Positions 17,678 to 26,444 of a stretch of DNA of 64,000 nt are shown here, piece after piece. A program made the translations under genes and the position numbers. The stretch comes from Polyangia bacterium (GTDB lineage: Bacteria > Myxococcota_A > Polyangia > Nannocystales > Nannocystaceae). Numbering within the stretch: position 1 is the stretch's first letter; each line of letters opens with the position of its first letter. The stretch covers positions 1 to 64,000 of the forward strand of contig JAUHWG010000021.1 in NCBI GenBank assembly GCA_030424595.1. The letters are read 5' to 3'. The notes beneath the pieces were generated by a model, which saw only the letters and a list, made by a program, of their open reading frames with translations, made no database searches and was not told the DNA's origin.

Positions 17678-17805
17678 CCCCGCCTTGTAGCAGTCACCTG
17701 GACGGTTGTGGACGGCCTTCGATCGCGCAACGGGGGCGGTCGTTCGTTCGTTCGTTCGTTCGGCGATCAAGCGCATGCCCTCGCTCTGAGGGGCCGAGGC
17801 GACCT
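17678..17805 (-). other. Short gap with CGTT microsatellite and an echo of the kinase tail
   Basis: Holds a (GTTC)n run at about 17743-17762 and, at 17764-17805, a segment resembling the coding sequence of the adjacent kinase at 17881-17929 (AAGCGCATGCCCTCGC against AAGCGCATACCCTCGC, then GAGG..GACC). In one minus frame it reads EGMRLIAE, like EGMRFIVE of the kinase. It looks like a decayed partial duplication. Confidence 0.4.
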
Positions 17806-19749
17806 CTACCGGGAGGTCTGCGAGGTCTTCGCCGTGTTCGAGGGCTTCGGTCGCGCAGGGGGAGCGGCCGCCGGGAGCTCGACGATGAAGCGCATACCCT
17901 CGCCGTAGCTCTGGATGTCGAGGTGACCGTTGCTCAGGCGGATCACGGCGTCGGCGCGGGCCAGGTCGAGGCCGAGGCCTGGCTGGCCCGCGAGGCGGTG
18001 GAAGGGGCGACGGGCGATCCCCGCCTTGATCGGGCTCATCGGTCGTTTGGGGGTCGCGATCGTCAGACGGATCCCGAGCGGGTGCCCGTCGTCGTAGTCG
18101 GCGAAGAGGGTCAACGGGTGTCCCTCGATCTGCTGGCTCGCGAAGGCGAGGAGGCATCCGAGGGCGCGGCGCAGCTGGGGATGATCACCGTAGACAGGCG
18201 GCATCCCGGGGGCGCAGCGGAGGTTGACCTGGAGCTCCGGCGCCTGGCCCCGGAGGTCGGAGATCGTCGCGGCGAGGAGCGCCGCGACCGGCAGGGGCTC
18301 GGGGATCATCTGCACGCTGCCGTCGGCGAGGGCCGCCATGTCGATGATCTCTCCGAGGGCGTGGGTGAGGTTGCGGGCGCCCTCTTCGATCGCCTTGAGG
18401 CTCTCGAGCTCGGCCGGCGTGCGGGGCTCCCTGTGAAGATCCGCGGCCCGGTCGACGAGGTTCGAGAGGACCGGGCGTAGGTCGCCGCCGACGGTCGCCA
18501 TCAGGTTCAGGCGTCGGCGATCGGCCTCGTCGACCGCCTCTTCGGCGATGTAGCGGGTGATCGCCGTGTCAGCGGTGCGGCCGATGAGGGCGTCGATCTT
18601 CGGCCCCAGGGTCCGCCACTCGCGGGTCCTGGGCAGGTCGGAGGCCGTCGCGGGCTGGCGCAGGCCGGTTCTGTCGGCGTCGGAGTCGTCGCTGTCGTCG
18701 TCGACCTCGCCCAGGACGTCGCTGGCGGCGATGACCCCCGTAACGAGACCGAGCAAGGCGAGGAGGGCGAAGGGCAGGAGCGGCGGCGTGGAGTCCGGGG
18801 TCTGCGGGACGACGACGACGATCCCGAGGCGTTGCGCGCGGTGTGGAGCTCGCCGTCGGTCGCGGGGCTCCGTCGGCGAGAGGTCGGCGATCCCGTAGAG
18901 GCTGCCGGAGCCGCTGCGGATCCCGACGTCGGGGTGCTTCGCCAGGAGCTCGCCGAGCTCCTCCTCCCGCCCTGGGGCGGCGGCGTCGATGAGCTGCTCG
19001 GCGAGGACCACGGCCTCCGCGTGGGCGCGCCCAAACGCCGCGTCGCCGAGCCAGAGGTGGGCGACCAGGAGGGGGGCGAGGGTCAGGGCAGCGCTCGCCC
19101 CCGTGAGGACGAGCAGCGGTTGACGCGAGAGCGAGCGGCGCTCGGCGACGACCTTGAGCGCCGTCGGCATCAGGAGGAGCTCGCGGCGGGCGAGGATTCG
19201 CACGCCGAGGCCGGTGATCAGGATCGTCGTGCAGGCGAGGGCGCTCGCGAGGGCCGTGTAGTGGAGCACTCGATCGAGCGGCCAGTGCTGGACCCAGCTC
19301 CACACCGAGGCGGCGATCGACAGGGCGGAGACCGCGGTCATCCGCGCGCAGACCCACCGCGGCAGCGCGAGCCACAGCTCGGGGGAGGTCCGCTGACCGC
19401 GGCGCCGGAGCTGGACAGCGGCGATCGCCGGGAGGGCGAGGGCGCCTGCGACGTAGAGCGGAATGCGCCACCTTCCGCGGTCGATCTTCAGCGAGTAGGC
19501 GCCGCTCGGGAGGCGGAGGGCGAGGCCGGTGAGGAGCACCGCGAGGCCGACCAGGGGGACGAGGGCGGTCTCCGGCGGGAGGAGAGCGGCGTCTCCGGTG
19601 ATCTCGGCGGTCATCACGAAGAGCAGGCCGGAGGCGGTGTAGAGGGCGGCGACCCAGGCGAGCACGTCCTGGGCGGTCGCCCGCCCGCGGCCGAGGAGCG
19701 ACGGAGAGGACGCCTCGCGGGGCGCTCTGCGGCGCGTCTTGGCGCTCAC
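17806..19749 (-). CDS. Degenerate sensor histidine kinase (pseudokinase)
   Basis: 647 residues from GTG 19749, overlapping the preceding kinase stop as GTGA. Residues 30-340 contain about six membrane segments and a possible periplasmic part (about 235-320). The cytoplasmic half has a DHp-like helix pair but the H-box reads NLMATVGGDLRPVLSN (415-430), without the phospho-accepting His. In the ATPase part, LRRALGCLLAFASQQ replaces the N-box and lacks its Asn, and the G1 box is unrecognisable; a G2-like PGLGLDLARADAVI and the end GEGMRFIVELP remain. It probably cannot autophosphorylate and may sense or modulate its active partner. A Pro/Lys/Thr-rich tail ends the protein. Confidence 0.8.
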   Translation of the reverse strand: MSAKTRRRAPREASSPSLLGRGRATAQDVLAWVAALYTASGLLFVMTAEITGDAALLPPETALVPLVGLAVLLTGLALRLPSGAYSLKIDRGRWRIPLYVAGALALPAIAAVQLRRRGQRTSPELWLALPRWVCARMTAVSALSIAASVWSWVQHWPLDRVLHYTALASALACTTILITGLGVRILARRELLLMPTALKVVAERRSLSRQPLLVLTGASAALTLAPLLVAHLWLGDAAFGRAHAEAVVLAEQLIDAAAPGREEELGELLAKHPDVGIRSGSGSLYGIADLSPTEPRDRRRAPHRAQRLGIVVVVPQTPDSTPPLLPFALLALLGLVTGVIAASDVLGEVDDDSDDSDADRTGLRQPATASDLPRTREWRTLGPKIDALIGRTADTAITRYIAEEAVDEADRRRLNLMATVGGDLRPVLSNLVDRAADLHREPRTPAELESLKAIEEGARNLTHALGEIIDMAALADGSVQMIPEPLPVAALLAATISDLRGQAPELQVNLRCAPGMPPVYGDHPQLRRALGCLLAFASQQIEGHPLTLFADYDDGHPLGIRLTIATPKRPMSPIKAGIARRPFHRLAGQPGLGLDLARADAVIRLSNGHLDIQSYGEGMRFIVELPAAAPPARPKPSNTAKTSQTSR

Positions 19750-21278
19750 GCGGCCCTCTCGGACGACGAGGCCTTCGCGCGGCGACGGGCCGCGGCGAGC
19801 AGCTCAGGATCGATCGAGCCCTTCGCCGGTCTCGCGACCAGCGGCAGCGCCAGGGCGAAGGTCGATCCCTCGCCCGGGGATGAGCTCGCGGTCAGGGTGC
19901 CGCCGTGTCCCTGGGCGATCGCGCGGGCGATCGCCAGGCTGAGCCCGCGGCGCCCGTCGGCGACCTCCCCGTCGGCCCGCCGCCACGTCTTGAAGATCAG
20001 GCTGATGTCATCCTTGGCGATGCCGATCCCCGGATCGCGGACGGCGATCGTCACCAGGCCGGAGGCGGCGTCCGTCGTCGTCGAGACCTCGATCGTCCCC
20101 TCCTCCGAGAAGTCGGTCGCGTTTGTGAGGATGATGTCGAGGGCCTCCCGCAGCCGTCGTCGGTCCGCCCTGATCGGCGGCAGCGCCTCGGGGGCGCTCC
20201 GCTGGAGGCTGAGGCCGCGCTCCTCGGCGCGGGTCCGGTGGGCGGCGAGGGCCTCGTCGAGCAGCGCGTTGAGGTCGATCTCGTGATGGTCGAGGCGGAG
20301 CTCGCCGGTCTCGATCATGGCGACGTCGACGAGCCCGCGGAGCTGGTGGAGGAGGTGGGCTGCGCCGCGGTCGATCGCCCGGAGCGAGGCTCGCTCGTCG
20401 TCGGTCCAGGTCGGCTCGCCGCGGAGGAGCTCGACATGGCCTAGGATCGTCGTCAGCGCGGTTCTGAGGCTGTGATCGAGGGTCGCGATCAGCTCGACCT
20501 TCGCGGCGTTCGCCTCCTGCAGCATCGCGATCGCCTCGGCCTCGCGGGCGAGGGCGTCGAGCAGGCCCAGCCGCTCGCGCTCGAGGGTCGCCTGGAGCGC
20601 GCCGAGCCGATCGTCGCGGGTGACTCGGATCGGCGCGTTGGGCTGGTCACGGTTGCGGGCGAGGGCCCGCGAGAGGCCGACGATGTCGCGGCTGAGGCCG
20701 AGGCCGACGAGGGCGCCGGTGAGGGCGGCGAGGCTGACGGTCGCGGGGATGCTGACGAGGGTCAGCCCGAACTGGAGCATCGTCGGCGTCGTCCCGGAGC
20801 TGCGCCCGAGGGCTACGCCGGTCATCATCATCAGCGCCGCGGCGGAGGAGCTGGCGAAGATCCAGGCGAGGCGAGGGGCGAGCGGCGGCGGGGCGGAGTC
20901 CTCAGAGGCGTCGCCGACCCGGGCGATGATGGCGACGAGGAGCGCGGCGCTCCAGACCGCGCCGACGACGGGTCCGAAGCGGCTCGGGTCGAGGACAGCC
21001 TCGACGTCGAGGAGAGGCGCGATGATGGCGATCGCGAGGGGCGGGAGGATCCACGGCGTGAGGCGGGGGCTCGGCCCTGCGAACGCCGCGATCCCGTAGG
21101 CCAAGATCCGGTAGAGGACGACCGCGGCAGCGACGAGGAGGAGGCCGCTGGGGGCGTCGAAGGTGGCGCCCAGGCCGACCTCCAGGGTGAGCACGAGGGC
21201 CGCGATGATGCACTCACCGAGCACAGCAACGGCGGCGCCGCGATCGGGCCGCGCATATGAACCGGGCCCAAAGACCAT
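19746..21278 (-). CDS. Membrane-bound sensor histidine kinase (active motifs)
   Basis: 510 residues. Six to seven membrane segments fill residues 16-195 with no obvious extracellular sensor domain, then a HAMP-like/coiled segment (about 196-255). The H-box VELIATLDHSLRTALTTILGHVELL places His269 in a good context; N-box LREALDIILTNATDF (Asn386), G1 VRDPGIGIA (415-421) and G2 RRGLSLAIARAI (443-454) are all present. It should autophosphorylate and signal to an unlinked response regulator; none is encoded nearby, as is common in myxobacteria. Its stop codon overlaps the start of the degenerate kinase gene, implying a paired function, perhaps a heterodimer. Confidence 0.85.
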   Translation of the reverse strand: MVFGPGSYARPDRGAAVAVLGECIIAALVLTLEVGLGATFDAPSGLLLVAAAVVLYRILAYGIAAFAGPSPRLTPWILPPLAIAIIAPLLDVEAVLDPSRFGPVVGAVWSAALLVAIIARVGDASEDSAPPPLAPRLAWIFASSSAAALMMMTGVALGRSSGTTPTMLQFGLTLVSIPATVSLAALTGALVGLGLSRDIVGLSRALARNRDQPNAPIRVTRDDRLGALQATLERERLGLLDALAREAEAIAMLQEANAAKVELIATLDHSLRTALTTILGHVELLRGEPTWTDDERASLRAIDRGAAHLLHQLRGLVDVAMIETGELRLDHHEIDLNALLDEALAAHRTRAEERGLSLQRSAPEALPPIRADRRRLREALDIILTNATDFSEEGTIEVSTTTDAASGLVTIAVRDPGIGIAKDDISLIFKTWRRADGEVADGRRGLSLAIARAIAQGHGGTLTASSSPGEGSTFALALPLVARPAKGSIDPELLAAARRRAKASSSERAA

Positions 21279-21313
21279 CTTGCAAACCCGGCCCAGCGTA
21301 TCACCGCTGGTCC

Positions 21314-21347
21314 AAAGAAAAGGGCCCCTGGAGGTCCAGGAGCCCTT
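21314..21347 (-). terminator. Rho-independent terminator behind etfBA
   Basis: A stem of AGGGCCCCTGG against CCAGGAGCCCT (21321-21347, one bulge) is followed on the minus strand by TTTCTTT (21320-21314). It lies 43 bp past the etfA stop and is the best terminator in the window. Confidence 0.8.
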
Positions 21348-21389
21348 CTACGCGCGAGTTCGCGCGGTTTGCTGCGGTGGCCGTGTCGC

Positions 21390-22361
21390 TTACGCGCTGG
21401 TGTGCGCGGCGACGAGCTCGGTGAGGCGGGGGATGGTGTCCTCCCACTTCGCGACCAGGCCGTAGTCGGCGATCTGGAAGATCGGCGCCTCTTCGTCCTT
21501 GTTGATCGCGACGATCACCTTGGAGCTCTTCATCCCGGCGAGGTGCTGGATCGCGCCCGAGATGGCGACGGCGATGTAGAGCTCGGGGGCGACGACCTTG
21601 CCGGTCTGACCGACCTGGAGGTCGGCGGGGACCATGCCTGCGTCGGTCGCCGCGCGGCTCGCCCCGAGGGCGCCGCCGAGCTGATCGGTGAGCCTCTCCA
21701 GGTGGACGAAGTTGTCGCCGCTGCCCATGCCGCGACCGCCGGAGACGATCACGCGGGCCTCTGTGAGGGCCGGGCGAGCGCTCGCGGTCTTCTCGACCGA
21801 GAGGACCTGGACGCCGCGGGTGTCGAGCGCCGGAGCGGCGATCGCCGAGACCGCGACGGCGGAGCCCGCCGCGGGCGCCTCGAACTCGGTGCCGCGGGCG
21901 GTGAAGAGGATCACCCCGGCGCTGACCTTGAGGTCGAGGAGCGCGCGACCGGCCGAGACCGGACGGCTGAAGGTGTCGCCGGACTTGACCTCGACGACCT
22001 CCGCCACGAGCGGAGCGTCGAGGAGCGCCGCGGCCCGGGGGAGGGCGTCGCGGAGGCTCGAGGTCGCGGTGCCGCCGACATGGGAGGCGCCGAGGGTCTT
22101 GGCCGCGTGGACGATCGCGTCGGCCCACGCCTCCGCGGTGAAGGGGTCGAGCGCGGCGGCGTCGATCGTGTGGACCGCGGCCGCGCCGTAGCCAGCGGCG
22201 GCGACGGCTTGGGCGTGGGTCCCGGCGTTTGCGCCGAGGACGAGCAGGTGGAGCTCACCGCCGGTCTTCGCCGCGATCTCCTGACCACAGGTGACCCCGG
22301 GCAGCGACTGCGAGCGCAGGCCGTCGGCGGTCGTCTCGAGAACAACGAGTACTTTGCTCAT
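21390..22361 (-). CDS. etfA: Electron transfer flavoprotein alpha subunit
   Basis: 323 residues, the usual length. With EtfB it forms the soluble FAD-containing heterodimer that takes electrons from acyl-CoA dehydrogenases and passes them to the quinone pool. The N-terminal adenine-nucleotide alpha-hydrolase-like fold (MSKVLVVLETTADGLR) is followed by the FAD domain: VSGGRGMGSGDNF, LGGALGASRAATDAGM, VGQTGKVVAPELYIAVAISGAIQHLAGM and IVAINKDEEAPIFQIADYGL are the conserved blocks. Its ATG overlaps the etfB stop in TAATG, so translation is coupled. Confidence 0.96.
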   Translation of the reverse strand: MSKVLVVLETTADGLRSQSLPGVTCGQEIAAKTGGELHLLVLGANAGTHAQAVAAAGYGAAAVHTIDAAALDPFTAEAWADAIVHAAKTLGASHVGGTATSSLRDALPRAAALLDAPLVAEVVEVKSGDTFSRPVSAGRALLDLKVSAGVILFTARGTEFEAPAAGSAVAVSAIAAPALDTRGVQVLSVEKTASARPALTEARVIVSGGRGMGSGDNFVHLERLTDQLGGALGASRAATDAGMVPADLQVGQTGKVVAPELYIAVAISGAIQHLAGMKSSKVIVAINKDEEAPIFQIADYGLVAKWEDTIPRLTELVAAHTSA

Positions 22362-23179
22362 TAGAGAACCTTCGCTTCCTTGGTCAGCTTCTCGACCAGC
22401 TCATCGACGGAGCCGACGATCTGTCCTGCGGCGCGCGCGGGCGGGGCGACGACCGCGGTCTCCTGCTCGCTGGAGCCGGCGCTCACGCCCAGGTCCGCGA
22501 GGGAGTAGGTGGCGACCTTCTTGCGCTTGGCCATCGTGATCCCGCGCAGCGAGGCGAGGCGGGGACCCTCTTGGTAGGCGTGGTCCGGCGAGGTCGCGCC
22601 GTTTTGCACGCTCTTCGGCAGGACGATCCGGAGATCGACGGAGACCACCGCCGGCAGCGGGATCTTCTTGGTCTCGACGCCGTCGTCCACCTCGCGGCTG
22701 ACGGTCAGCGACTTGCCGGCCTGATCCCAGGCGAGCTGGGCGGCGAAGCAGGCCTGCGGGGCGCCGAGGAGACCGGCGACGCGCTGGGCGACCTGGTTCC
22801 CCTCGTTGTCCTGCGAGAGCTTGCCGGCGATCAGGAGGTCTGCGCCCTCCTTCTTGTAGACGGCCGCGATCGCCTTGGAGACCGCGATGGTGTCCAAGGT
22901 GTCCTCGTCGACGTCGACGACGACCCCACGGTCGGCGCCCATCGCTAGGAACTGGGTCACGTGCTGACGCTGACCTGCGGGACAGATGGAGAGGACGATG
23001 ACCTCGGCCTGACGGTCCTTGGTGCCGACCTTCTCGGCAAGGCGCAGGGCGGTCTCCACCGCGTACTCATCGAATGCGTTCGGGACCCGCTTGTGCGACG
23101 AGTAGTCGAGCCCACCGCCGGTGAACTTGAGCGCCTCGTCGGGATCGGGGATCCGCTTGACAGTAACCAGGATCTTCAA
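22361..23179 (-). CDS. etfB: Electron transfer flavoprotein beta subunit
   Basis: 272 residues. MKILVTVKRIPDPDEALKF is the classic N-terminus; NAFDEYAVETALRLAEK and LLIAGKLSQDNEGNQVAQRVAGLLGAPQACFA are the AMP-binding region, followed by VSREVDDGVETKKIPLPAVVSVDLR. It binds AMP and docks dehydrogenases. The start codon is TTG at 23179, chosen because AGGAGG lies 9 nt upstream and because no ATG or GTG fits the family N-terminus. First gene of the etfBA operon. Confidence 0.96.
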   Translation of the reverse strand: MKILVTVKRIPDPDEALKFTGGGLDYSSHKRVPNAFDEYAVETALRLAEKVGTKDRQAEVIVLSICPAGQRQHVTQFLAMGADRGVVVDVDEDTLDTIAVSKAIAAVYKKEGADLLIAGKLSQDNEGNQVAQRVAGLLGAPQACFAAQLAWDQAGKSLTVSREVDDGVETKKIPLPAVVSVDLRIVLPKSVQNGATSPDHAYQEGPRLASLRGITMAKRKKVATYSLADLGVSAGSSEQETAVVAPPARAAGQIVGSVDELVEKLTKEAKVL

Positions 23180-23379
23180 CAGGCAATCCTCCTGGGGCGG
23201 GGGTATCGCGCGGCCTGGGCGGCCCTGTCAATCATCGCCTTGGGCCTGCGACCGAGGGCCCGTCCTGAAGGTTGCAGGCCGCGCGGGCCTGCGATAGCGT
23301 TCACCGCGCTGTGTGGTCGCGCCCCGGTGGGCGCAATCGCAGCGGCGGACACCGACCACCACACTATGGGATCTCCGGG

Positions 23380-24318
23380 ATGAACGCGTCTAAGTGCACT
23401 CTCGCGCCCCTCTTGTTCGTTCTCGCGGCGTGTAGCCCGGCCTGCACCGCCGAGCAGGCGGTCTCCCCGGAGACGGGCGAATCCGGGCAGAAACCCCCGA
23501 GCGCGGCCAGCTCACCCGAGGCGGATCCGCCGTCGCAGGCCCCTCCATCGGAGATGATCGAGGAGGCCAAGGGCGTCGACCTGACGAAGCTCACGGATCC
23601 CCAGAAGACCTCGTTCTTCCAGATCATCAACACCGAGCCCAGCGCCTGCGGGAAGCCGCACAGCCTCGCGGTCTCGTTGCGCGATGACGACGCCTGCCGG
23701 GACTCGCTCTCGGTCTCGCAGTTCGTCTCCGACGCCCTCGCGAGCGGGGCCTCCCCGAGCGACATCAAGGGGGCGCTCGGCGAGGTCGTCGACTCGCTCC
23801 GGGTCCGCGAGATCGACGTCGAGGGGCGGCCGGTCTACGGCAACGAGCGGGCGCCTGTGACGGTCGTCGTCTTCGCCGACTTCGAGTGCCCGCACTGCGC
23901 GCTCGAGTTCCCGGTGCTGAAGCAGACCATCGATCAGTACCGCGGCCGCGCCAAGCTGGTGTTCAAGCAGTTCCCGCTCTCGGGGCATCTGCGGGCGAAG
24001 CCGGCGGCGCTGGCGACCTCGGCTGCGCACGCGCAGGGGAAGTTCTGGGAGATGGCGGAGCTGTGCTTCGCCAACCAGCTCTCGCTCGAAGAGGACGACC
24101 TGCGGGCCTACGCCAAGCAGGCGGGGCTGAACATGGCGAAGTTCGAGTCGGACTACACCTCCGGGGTCGGGGCGAAGCTCGTCGAGGCGGACCGCGCCGA
24201 CGGCGAGAAGCTCGAGATCTCGGGCACGCCGGCGGTCTTCGTCAACGGCCGCTACCAGAACCAGTTCCTCTTCGGAGGGACGGTCGCCGGCTGGATCGAC
24301 GACGCGCTCCGCCGCTGA
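23380..24318 (+). CDS. DsbA-like thioredoxin-fold lipoprotein
   Basis: 312 residues. Lipobox in MNASKCTLAPLLFVLAAC gives lipidation at Cys18 and anchoring in the envelope. A Pro/Ser/Glu linker (about 25-60) and a helical region precede a thioredoxin_4-type domain: APVTVVVFADFECPHCALEFPVL holds the redox CPHC pair (about 171-174), LVFKQFPL, helices AHAQGKFWEMAELCFANQ, and the cis-Pro loop ISGTPAVFVNGRY. It probably forms or isomerises disulfides, or reduces a partner, outside the inner membrane. The N-terminal region with CGKPHSLAVSLRDDDAC, having two cysteines, is unusual for DsbA. Divergent from etfBA. Confidence 0.85.
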   Translation: MNASKCTLAPLLFVLAACSPACTAEQAVSPETGESGQKPPSAASSPEADPPSQAPPSEMIEEAKGVDLTKLTDPQKTSFFQIINTEPSACGKPHSLAVSLRDDDACRDSLSVSQFVSDALASGASPSDIKGALGEVVDSLRVREIDVEGRPVYGNERAPVTVVVFADFECPHCALEFPVLKQTIDQYRGRAKLVFKQFPLSGHLRAKPAALATSAAHAQGKFWEMAELCFANQLSLEEDDLRAYAKQAGLNMAKFESDYTSGVGAKLVEADRADGEKLEISGTPAVFVNGRYQNQFLFGGTVAGWIDDALRR

Positions 24319-24719
24319 GCGGATCCTCGCTGGCTGAGTGCAGGTTGCCGCGCAGAACCCGGGGTCGGGGGCTGCGCGGCGCTGTAATTCGGGGCTGGTT
24401 GAGGGCTGGGGTGCTTCGCGGAGCGGGGCGGCGATCCGGGGGCTGTAGAGGGAGGCGCGAAGGCTGAGGCGTAGGCCGGGCGAGGGGGGCAGCACTCTCT
24501 CAGACAGGTCGGAGCGCGCGTGGACCCCTTGTTCCAAGGGGTCCACGCACGTCCTAGACTCGTTCGCGCTGCCCCCCTCGCCCGTCCCACAGCTCGTCCT
24601 CCGCTTGAAGGTGAGCCGGGGGAGCGTAGGTAGAGGTGCTTCGTGGAGGTGGTGGGCGGTCGGCGCTCTTGGAGGAGGAGGCCTGGGCTGAGGCGAAGGC
24701 CGCCCTCGATCGCAGGGGC
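24319..24719. other. Intergenic region with nested palindrome
   Basis: No gene seen in about 400 bp between convergent genes. The main structure is the palindrome at 24477-24584, listed separately. The rest is G-rich on the plus strand and has near-repeats (GGGGCTGGTTGAGGGCTGGGG, GGAGGCGCGAAGGCTGAGGCGTAGGCC against GGAGGCCTGGGCTGAGGCGAAGGCC at 24677-24701). Confidence 0.5.
24477..24584. terminator. Nested palindrome, probable bidirectional terminator
   Basis: A 14-bp perfect stem, GCGTGGACCCCTTG / CAAGGGGTCCACGC, with a 3-nt loop sits at 24518-24548. It is enclosed by a perfect 17-bp outer pair, CGGGCGAGGGGGGCAGC (24477-24493) / GCTGCCCCCCTCGCCCG (24568-24584). It separates two convergent genes. 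The outer arms are more than a terminator needs, so it may also be a mobile or repeated element. Confidence 0.55.
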
Positions 24720-25673
24720 CTAGTGGAGCTGTTTCGAGGTGATCTGGGCGCCGGCGCCGACGCGGTCGACCCAGCCTTTGCCGGCGACGCCGTTGTGGGT
24801 GAAGGCCTCTTCGAGGATCTCTAAGAGGGCGGTCGCCCGCTCTTCACTGGCGGCGAGGGCGAAGGTGGTAGGACCGGCGCCGCTGATCGAGCAGGCGATG
24901 GCGCCGGCTTCGATGGCGGAGACCTTGGCGTCGAGGTAGCCGGGGATGAGGTGGGCCCGCGCGGGCTCGACGAGCTCGTCGACGATGGCTTCGCCGAGGA
25001 GGGCGAGGTCGCCGACGTGGAGGGCGTGGACGAGGAGGCCGAGGCGGGCGGCGTGGCGGACGGTCTGGTCGAGGCGGACCTGCTTGGGGAGGACGGCGCG
25101 GGCGTCGGCGGTCTTGACCTCGCAGCCGGGGGTGTAGACGGCGATCCAGAGGTCGCGGGGCGCGGGCAGGGAGATGAGGCGCAGGGGGTCGAGGTTGGGG
25201 ATGAGGACGACGCCGCCGACGATCGCCGGGGCGACGTTGTCGGGGTGGGCGCTGCCGCAGGCGATCCGCTCGCCGTCGCGGGCGAGGTCGACGAGCTGCG
25301 GGTGGCCGAGGCCGAGGCCGAGGGCTGCGTCGCCGGCGACGAGGGCGGCGCAGGCGGAGGCGCCCGAGGAGCCGAGGCCGCTGCCGAGCGGCAAGCCCTT
25401 GTCGAGCTCGACCTCGAGGCCAGCGCCGGGGGCATGGCGCTTGATCAGCTCGATGAGAACGGCGCTCGCGGTGTTGGCCTCGGGCTCGGTCGGCAGGCGA
25501 CCCTGATCGCCCGTGACCCGGCATAGGCGCACCCCGGGCGTCGACGAGCGGCGGACCCGGACGCGGTCGCCGGCGCCCTGGATCGCGAGGCCGAGGCAGT
25601 CAAAGCCGGGTCCGAGGTTGGAGATCGTCGCGGGCGCGAAGGCTTCGATCCAGGGGCGGGGAGCGGCGCTCAT
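24720..25673 (-). CDS. thrB: Homoserine kinase (GHMP kinase family)
   Basis: 317 residues. Phosphorylates homoserine in threonine synthesis in the cytosol. The N-terminal APATISNLGPGFDCLGLAI, the GHMP ATP loop LPLGSGLGSSGASACAALVA (94-113), the segment ERIACGSAHPDNVAPAIVGG and the C-terminal ISGAGPTTFAL are the diagnostic blocks of ThrB. No other threonine genes lie nearby. TAGGCT ends 6 nt before the ATG, and there is no ribosome-binding site, suggesting a leaderless transcript. Confidence 0.95.
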   Translation of the reverse strand: MSAAPRPWIEAFAPATISNLGPGFDCLGLAIQGAGDRVRVRRSSTPGVRLCRVTGDQGRLPTEPEANTASAVLIELIKRHAPGAGLEVELDKGLPLGSGLGSSGASACAALVAGDAALGLGLGHPQLVDLARDGERIACGSAHPDNVAPAIVGGVVLIPNLDPLRLISLPAPRDLWIAVYTPGCEVKTADARAVLPKQVRLDQTVRHAARLGLLVHALHVGDLALLGEAIVDELVEPARAHLIPGYLDAKVSAIEAGAIACSISGAGPTTFALAASEERATALLEILEEAFTHNGVAGKGWVDRVGAGAQITSKQLH

Positions 25674-25685
25674 GGGCGGAGCCTA
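25674..25685 (-). promoter_or_regulatory. Putative -10 box, leaderless start of thrB
   Basis: Minus-strand TAGGCT (25685-25680), then 6 nt (CCGCCC), then the ATG at 25673. Confidence 0.5.
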
Positions 25686-25838
25686 CCCGATGATCGACCC
25701 CAGCGTCGCGCGGCTGCCTCGCGCCGTGATGTCATCGGAGATCGGGGGGTGGAGCTGCGGAGCGGGGAGGGCACGCCCCTTGGGGGCTGGCGGGCGCGAG
25801 GTGTTGCCAATCTCGGTCGAGCGGGGAAGAGTCGTCCG

Positions 25839-26345
25839 GTGTCCCGTCAAGGCCCGAGCGAGAACCAAGTGCTGCTCCGCCGCTTCTGCGGCGATGAGCT
25901 CTTCTCTGTCGGCGAGGTGAGCGTCTGGATCTCGCACCCGGGCGACGGCGAGGAGGGGGGGACCCTCCTCAACCTCGAGATCCACACCCGCGAGCTGCTC
26001 GAGTGTTCGGTGGTCCCCGAGGAGGAGCGGCCGCTCCGCGATCCCCGGCCGACGATGGAGGTGTGGCTGCCGGTGCCGACCCTGACCCCGAGCGAGCTGG
26101 TCGGTACGTCCGTGCACGTGAAGGAGAGCTACGACGCGTCGCGGGACGCGATGAACCGCCTCTACTACTGTGAGCATGAGCGGATGTGGGGGATCGACGC
26201 GACCTTCGTCGAGGCCGCGGGCGATCGTTGCCGGGTGAGGCTGAGCGGGAGGTCCTGCGACATCAACCACTACAGCGGTGATAAGCCAGAGGCGGTGGTC
26301 TCGGCGGACGTGTGGTGCACGATCCCTCCTCAGGGGTACGTCTAG
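25839..26345 (+). CDS. Hypothetical protein, about 168 aa
   Basis: I do not recognise this family. From GTG 25839 the protein starts VSRQGPSENQVLLRRFCGDELFSVGEVSVWIS and continues as a soluble strand-rich domain with LLNLEIHTRELLECSVVPEEERPL, MEVWLPVPTLTPSELVG, and RCRVRLSGRSCDINHYSG. Five cysteines are scattered. The frame is open back to ATG 25749, which would add 30 Gly/Arg-rich residues overlapping the thrB promoter region, so I prefer the GTG. The stop is directly followed by CTAGGAGGCT, the same start as the palindromic element behind RNase R, then a short AGGCT/AGCCT hairpin. Confidence 0.55.
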   Translation: MSRQGPSENQVLLRRFCGDELFSVGEVSVWISHPGDGEEGGTLLNLEIHTRELLECSVVPEEERPLRDPRPTMEVWLPVPTLTPSELVGTSVHVKESYDASRDAMNRLYYCEHERMWGIDATFVEAAGDRCRVRLSGRSCDINHYSGDKPEAVVSADVWCTIPPQGYV

Positions 26346-26444
26346 GAGGCTCAGCGCGGGCTGCCCGAGCAGCCTGTGACCCGGGGCGATCATGGCGCGC
26401 GAGCACCTGGAACGCCGCCGAGGGCCGCATGCGGCAGCGGCCGA

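Noticed and set aside
16478..18157. Extended aminotransferase frame reaching into the kinase gene
   Set aside because: Residues before 17677 are Arg/Pro-rich, overlap another gene, and do not belong to the family.
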